DNA from: Melastoma dodecandrum
Taxonomy: Eukaryota; Streptophyta; Magnoliopsida; Myrtales; Melastomataceae
NCBI GenBank assembly: GCA_029817715.1
Contig: JARUPY010000537.1
Location: 2,046,001-2,110,000 of the forward strand
Direction: 5' to 3'
Length of the DNA: 64,000 nt
Shown here: piece after piece, positions 58,719-64,000 of the stretch
Position numbering within the stretch: the stretch's first letter is position 1
Layout: each line of letters starts with the position of its first letter
The notes under the pieces: model-generated
Seen by the model: only the letters and a program-made list of their open reading frames with translations
What the model was told of the DNA's origin: nothing
Databases searched by the model: none
Made by a program: the position numbers and the translations under genes

Positions 58719-59309
58719 CGTTTTTTTAAAACCAACTCCTTTCTAAATGACTATGTTTTTGTTGTAAAACAACAAAACAAGAAGGAAGAAGATAAGGAAA
58801 ATACAAAAGAGAAATAACGTAGAAAGGGGGAAAGAGTTTTTTTATTGATTTTGATCAAATGTACAAAATACTTCTTAAATGACCTTTATTTGTAGTATAA
58901 CCAAATAAAACGTCTCAGTAGATGAAGGGTCTCGGTATATGAAAGGTCTTTGGTAGATGAAGAGTCACGGCGGGCGAAGTGTCTCAACCGTTACTTCTAG
59001 AAGTCATAATGACATTCACTTATTACAAGCAACTATAACAGTTTTATCTCCATTTTCATTTCATTCCATCCAGAATTCCATTTCCGAAACCAAACGGGTT
59101 ATAAAAGGATAACGATTTGGAATTTGTTAATGGGTGCCTTAAGGCACTAGTTAAACAGAGGAATCTCCATCTGCATAGCTCTTAGCTGCAACTTCGCATG
59201 CGTGATCCTTCGAGATCTCGACTGAGCATACATAACGTCTTTGCCCTAGGCTTCTCCTTCGTGATCCCTCAAGACTATGGCTATGCAAACACAACGCTCT
59301 TGCCCAAGG

Positions 59310-59380
59310 CTTCTCCTGCACACATAGAACACTACACCATAGAAGTCGGTTAGTCTCTCACCTTTTGTGGTTCCGGGGTT
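59310..59380. repeat. Short dispersed repeat shared with 46.4 kb
   Basis: 'ctgcacacatag', 'gttagtc' and 'tcaccttttgtgg' in order, as at 46,445-46,510. The flanks 58,720-60,340 show no gene. Confidence 0.55.
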
Positions 59381-60343
59381 TAGCACTTCTCTTAGGCCCA
59401 CTACACGTTCCCCACGTCGACCACCTGCCGCATGCTCCCAACAACGTCTCCTGCAGCTTCCAACCGAGTCGTTCGTGGCCCCCGAGTCACTCTCCTAGAA
59501 GGTTTCACCAACGATGCCGCATTCCTCAGCTAGTGCTCCTCGTGTGTGACTAACTCAAACTCGAACAAAAGAAGCTACAAACACTCAGCACATGCTCTCA
59601 GAATAATAGGAGAATAATAATGCTCAAAGTTATTAGAGAGCGTGGCTTAATGATCCTACTAATACAAATATAGTCTAAGTAAAAGGTGGAAGGTAATCTT
59701 CTCGATCAGCCTTCTGCAAAAATAGAAACAGAGGAATCAGATAAAAATATAATATATGATTTACAATTTCGTCAATCCCATAGCATATATTCGTTTAGGT
59801 AATTAATCATATCAAATAGTATCAAGATATTATATAATTCCAATGCCTACCGCGCCACAGAAGGTTGGGGCATAATTTGATGAGCAACCTTCTGTAAATG
59901 AAAATAATAAAAAATTAACTTTCATATGAATAAAGATCGATGCCATTCTGTTCAGGACACTAAAATAAATATATCTAGACAGATGGTGATGATTAACATC
60001 TCAAATAACGGTCACTTGGTGGTTGTATAAAACGACATATGGTTGTAGACAACTTTACAGTTACCGTAAATAGAAGATTGTATTTCCTTTAATGAGAAAT
60101 ATAATTCCTTTTGGTGTTATTTGGAAACGAAATCAATTTAAATTGATCAGATAAAATCTTGATCAAGAACAATCACAAAATAGTGATCACAGTTTAAATC
60201 GTGACTAATTAGTGATTAAATAATCATTTAATCACAAAGTATTTCTTAAAAAAAGTCCTCGACGTGATAAGCTTCTGTAGAGTATAAGTTTGACTTATGT
60301 TACATGAAAGGTCAAAGTTAATCATCAAAACTTTCCAACGAAA

Positions 60344-60500
60344 GGAATTGACTTAACTTTACCCTCTCACGCCTAAGGATGCAACTTCCATTGGACATCG
60401 CTCGACCGCGTCGGAATGGAATTTTTTTTTCTCTCGTCTCCACTTGTTCGGGATCTTAAAAGACTTATCCTATTTCATTCCTTCTCTCGTCTCCACTTGA
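60344..60500 (+). repeat. Copy of receptor-kinase promoter block
   Basis: Matches 3,810-3,970 ('gattgactt(g/a)actttaccc', 'gatgcaacttccatt', 'tctctcgtctccacttg'). It precedes kinase-tail copy C by about 300 bases, as expected if a receptor gene has been deleted between promoter and tail. Confidence 0.75.
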
Positions 60501-60769
60501 TCGTGATCAAATATTTCGTGTGGGTCATGGAAAAAAAATTCACACAATCTTTATCGAATCTTGGATGATCTGTAAACTCTTTTGGTAAATTTTTTAAGTT
60601 ACCTTTTGATGTGACTACGCTGCAATTTTGTCATATGGATTAATTGCTTCTAAATACGAAACAAAATTAAACATATAACTCGTAAAGTAACTACGAAGGA
60701 AATAAAACTTTTTCTATTAATTACAAATTTTTTTATTGTCTTTACAAAAAATGTACCGAGAGAAATCAA

Positions 60770-61200
60770 GTAAAATACATTTAACGATGAGTATGAAGCT
60801 CATATCTCGGATTTGGAATAGAAGATGCAAGTGACAGCAAAGAACGATGTTTATAGCTTCGAAGTGATCATATTGGAGGTGATTACGGGGAAGCATCCGG
60901 GAGATTTCATCTGTTCCTGTTCCCGGTCTGGGACGTCCCACTCTTCGCTTCAGGGCTTACTCCTGAAGTACGTATTGGATGAAAGGATTGCATATCCCAC
61001 AGAAGGACATGTTGAAGTCTGTCTTCTCATGTTTATGCCTGAAACCCGAGAACAGGCCGGGCATGCGGGGGGTTTGTAAGGGAATTTACTCTCAGAGAAA
61101 GCTCAACTTCGGTCTGATTTCGAAAGATGTGATCCAGCGAGTTATTCGATTTCGAAGGTGTGTCGAGGAACTGATCCTCCGTGTTGCATGGTGTGTTTAA
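60770..61200 (+). pseudogene. LRR receptor kinase tail, pseudogene copy C
   Basis: Nearly the same as copy A at 1452-2010, but the segment from just after 'gatttggaa' to the MQVTAK codons (end of the exon, the intron and the exon start, about 150 bases) is deleted. MQVTAKNDVYSFEVIILEV and ITGKHPGDF follow, then the same frameshift before KPENRPGMRGVC. Copy C keeps a better subdomain IX (DVYSF) than copy A (DGYGF). The same promoter-to-tail junction is present in both, so that deletion happened before the two were duplicated. Confidence 0.8.
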
Positions 61201-62640
61201 GGAAAGGTCGGAAGATGACATACAGTGAAGATAAATAATATTTAATTGGAATAATTTTGTTTTACAAAATGAAAATTGGGTTGGTCTCAAAAACATCGTA
61301 ATAACAAGCTTACAACTATGAATGGATTAATAATGGGCGGGCCGGTATGGTCAATGCAAATTACCAAAGAAAAGTGGAGACACTTAATACCATTATTAAG
61401 TATTACTCTGTCTAAATTATTTGTATCACTTCTAAATATTACTTGATCAATTTCCAGAAAAATAATAGTAACTATGTTTTAAGTCATAAAATACAAACAA
61501 ACAATTTTAGAAAACAAAAAACATATGACAATATTTTTATTAGGAAAAAATAGATTATAAATTTTTTAATTAACCTGCCTAAATTATTTTGATTATGCTA
61601 AAAGCAAGAGATAAAGTTAATATTTTTTATGAAAGGTGGTTACATTGACCTACTAACTCCCGAATTTAAATTATGCTTTCTATTACTAAAAGAACTTTAA
61701 TATTAAATAAACAATTTTAAATTCTCTAAATGAAAACGTAAAAGTAATTTTTTAATGAATTATCCCAAATTATATTAATTACATACAAATATTCAATAAA
61801 CAATTAATAATAAGACAAAATTAAATAATTTAATTTCCAAATTTTTTCTATACCACCGCACACCCAAACCATCCAATAGTGTATACAAAGACAATATAAT
61901 TTAAAAAAACAATTCAAATTTTCCTGAACAAAACTAAATACAACCCAATTGAAAATTAAAATATAAACTATGTTATGCGTTACTATAAGTTTTATTCTAG
62001 TAGACGAATCATTAAAAAAATAAAAGAAATCGACTTCTAAGAAAATATCCTTCATTTCCACGTCTTTGATGTGTAAAAAATCAGTTCATGAGTTCATCAC
62101 TTGTGACTAATTGAATAGTGGTACGAGAGCCGGAGGTTTGTAATCGGATACAAAAATTAAAAACTGAAACAGAAAAAAGAATATGTCAAAAGGAAGAAGC
62201 TCAAGCCTAAGCAAAGGAAATAAACAAGATTAGTCATCCAAGGCATGTGACGTTTTATCTTGGAACATTCTTGCTAGATGTAAGAATTATCCAGGACAAT
62301 CCCCTATTGTTTCGCCTAGTTCTGCAACGTACACATCAAGATGTTATTGATGTCATTCTTTTCGAACTTTTAGGGCAGTTGGCATCGGTTGCGGTAGAAC
62401 AATGGCATCAGAGCATAATATTTCTGAAATATGAAACATATATTATATTTTTTGTTAAACTAGGTGTAAATTTTATAGGATATTAAATGCAGTATCGCCC
62501 GAATAAAATTATTTAAAAAAGCTTCGCATGTTTAAAATTTAATTATTGTTAGTATTTCACAAAATCTAACTAAAACTATCCAACCATCTTTATAAAAATT
62601 TTACAAGCGTTCTTTCATTTACAAATTATATGAGATTTCA
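61201..62640. repeat. Spacer copy matching 2.0-3.6 kb
   Basis: Co-linear with 2041-3600 with small indels, including loss of about 140 bases near 61,400. No gene. Confidence 0.8.
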
Positions 62641-63830
62641 ATAAAAGAAATCTTAAATACGAACGTGTTAGTAACTTTTGTTTTCTAAAGTTTCACGATA
62701 AGAAATTTATTCAAAATTGTACGAAATTTACATAACAAATTTCGAATGGCAGCGAAAGTCATAAAAAGACAATCAATGTGCAATTTCAAACTTTGATGGG
62801 AACTTTATTATATATTTACAGAAACCAAAATTGTAACTTTGTTGGGAACTTTATTATACTTTATTGTAGAGTCGTTCTTTACTATGAAACATACACAACA
62901 GGAATTTCAATTGTAGAGTCATAATTTTTTTAAGACAAAAATATAATGTCTACTCATAGAAAGGTTGCATGACATCATGATAACATAAATTGTAACAAAC
63001 TACGCAAACATTACAATGTAGGTCCAAAGTGTCGGACATAGAAACTAACATATTGACAACACTAGTAAGCTCTTCTTGTGATTTTTGGTAGTGGAGATAG
63101 TATTTTCTTGTCGATAGACTTATTATTACAAGCAGTGGATAGTAATTTGATGGTCTTGGGCTGACAAGACATCCCCCAATTAGGGATGCTCGATAATGTC
63201 ATTTGTCGTGGTACTCCAGAGCTAATTACATTTGCGTTTAAAAAGGGTTTGTCTAAAAAGGATGTGCCCCAAAATCATAGGGATGCTTTTGGCTAGTGGC
63301 ACGACGCTTGTATTGGTTTCCTCCCCTTTTTGCTCATTTTTCCACAGAAGGGGTGGTGGGGTTGGCTTGACTTTGCCAGAGGGATGGGAATTCCTTGCAA
63401 AATATATATATATACGTGAGACAGAAGCCAACCTTCATGAATATCCGGTTCCCTTGAAGGAAATGGAAGGAATTTTTCCACGAGAAATAATTTCCTGAGC
63501 ATCCATCCAAAAGAAAAAGCCTAAGAGAAAGATTAATGTTGTTAAGGCTTTTAGATACATGGCGGTGGTATTTGTTGATGCCCGCTTAGCACATATGGTA
63601 TACGCGCTACGTAAGTTCCTTCTGTGGTAAGATCCATGCAACTGTTATGTTCGATCACGTATCCGTGATCAGATCCGTGTTACAAATATCACAATCAACA
63701 TGAAAGAACTAACTGAATTACAAAATGACCTACAGTGTTGTAATGGTCTTTTGCACTCTTACCGAGTCTTTATGCCGTCTGAATCTAAAAAAAGAGCATC
63801 TACATTCACGTTACACTTTTGAATTTAATT
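62641..63830. other. AT-rich spacer with part of segment X's flank
   Basis: 62,899-63,085 matches 42,045-42,205. Short frames around 63,230-63,640 on both strands have no recognisable domain. No gene called. Confidence 0.5.
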
Positions 63831-64000
63831 GTGAACACTTCTGTCAAATCAAAAAGATCTCTAAAAAGAAATGAATTCGATTTGAAAGCACTAACTCAGC
63901 CCCTTTACTTAGTGCAATGTGGGTCATCTAAATAACCCTCATCTCACGCTATGAATGGGGGGCCGTCCTCATCGGAGACCGACTCGAGAGTAAAAAGGGG
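63831..64000 (+). promoter_or_regulatory. Start of another receptor-kinase promoter copy
   Basis: Matches 3,620-3,810 ('gatttgaaagcactaa', 'acttagtgcaa', 'ctcatctcacgctatga', 'ctcatcggagacc'). In the first copy an LRR receptor kinase ATG lies about 1.3 kb after this block, so a related gene may start just beyond the window. Confidence 0.6.

Larger units (their letters stand above)
58012..59766. repeat. Segment bounded by a perfect 38-bp inverted repeat
   Basis: 58,012-58,049 and 59,729-59,766 are exact reverse complements over 38 bases (ends TTGTAAATCAT and TGATTCCTCTG) and lose similarity on both sides. They could be terminal repeats of a 1.75-kb element or two chance-inserted copies of a small repeat. 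Inside are a MITE-like element and further non-coding DNA. No gene is seen. Confidence 0.75.

Noticed and set aside
60786..61200. The 60.8-kb kinase tail as the missing end of the receptor gene at 5073
   Set aside because: It is joined directly to promoter-type sequence and shares that junction with the tail at 1.45 kb, so it belongs to an independently deleted copy.
1..64000. CRISPR array, bacterial operons or phage
   Set aside because: No spaced identical repeats of that type, and all gene content is plant nuclear with introns.

Overview
This is plant nuclear DNA, almost certainly from a woody eudicot. The evidence is GT-AG introns, plant-only families (LRR receptor kinases, DUF26/ginkbilobin-type secreted proteins, KIB/DUF295 F-box proteins, the plant mobile domain, NIP aquaporins, CLASSY/DRD1 remodelers) and Tat-lineage Ty3/gypsy retrotransposons. 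Myrtales is only a guess. The region is TE-rich and mostly decayed. Only two short secreted-protein genes look intact, and one five-exon helicase gene is intact apart from a single frameshift.

Layout. 1-7.6 kb: an LTR remnant, the kinase tail of a dead LRR receptor kinase, a duplicated AT-rich spacer, then the promoter and ectodomain of a second LRR receptor kinase. That gene is frameshifted before its membrane segment and cut inside the kinase domain by a retrotransposon. 7.6-24.7 kb: a 17-kb Tat-lineage element with both LTRs, a PBS-like site, a polypurine tract and a decayed gag-pol. It also carries an antisense, spliced plant-mobile-domain gene with its own TATA box, tandem repeats, and four sense-strand host-gene fragments (subtilase, NIP aquaporin, CLASSY/DRD1 remodeler, polygalacturonase). 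24.7-47.2 kb: a mosaic of inverted copies of F-box, DUF26 and LRR-RLP segments, broken up by a second Tat element (minus strand), smaller Tat scraps and other LTR pieces.

47.6-50.8 kb: a minus-strand SEN1/UPF1-type helicase. 51.4-52.5 kb: an AT-rich foldback element. 52.5-58 kb: U-box/ARM and Q-rich fragments, a GC-rich tract, two head-to-head copies of an LTR/PBS repeat (R1) and an LRR fragment. 58-60.3 kb: MITE-like sequences and a 38-bp perfect inverted repeat. 60.3-64 kb: a second copy of the 1.4-4 kb receptor-kinase segment, ending in what looks like the promoter of another receptor kinase beyond the window.

How it fits together: the two ends are copies of one receptor-kinase tandem unit, and everything between them was inserted or rearranged into that array. 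The most interesting object is the Tat element, which pairs a decayed sense gag-pol with an antisense captured transcription unit and a block of host-gene pieces that includes part of a silencing-pathway (RdDM) remodeler. All assignments rest on reading motifs by eye; no database search was run.
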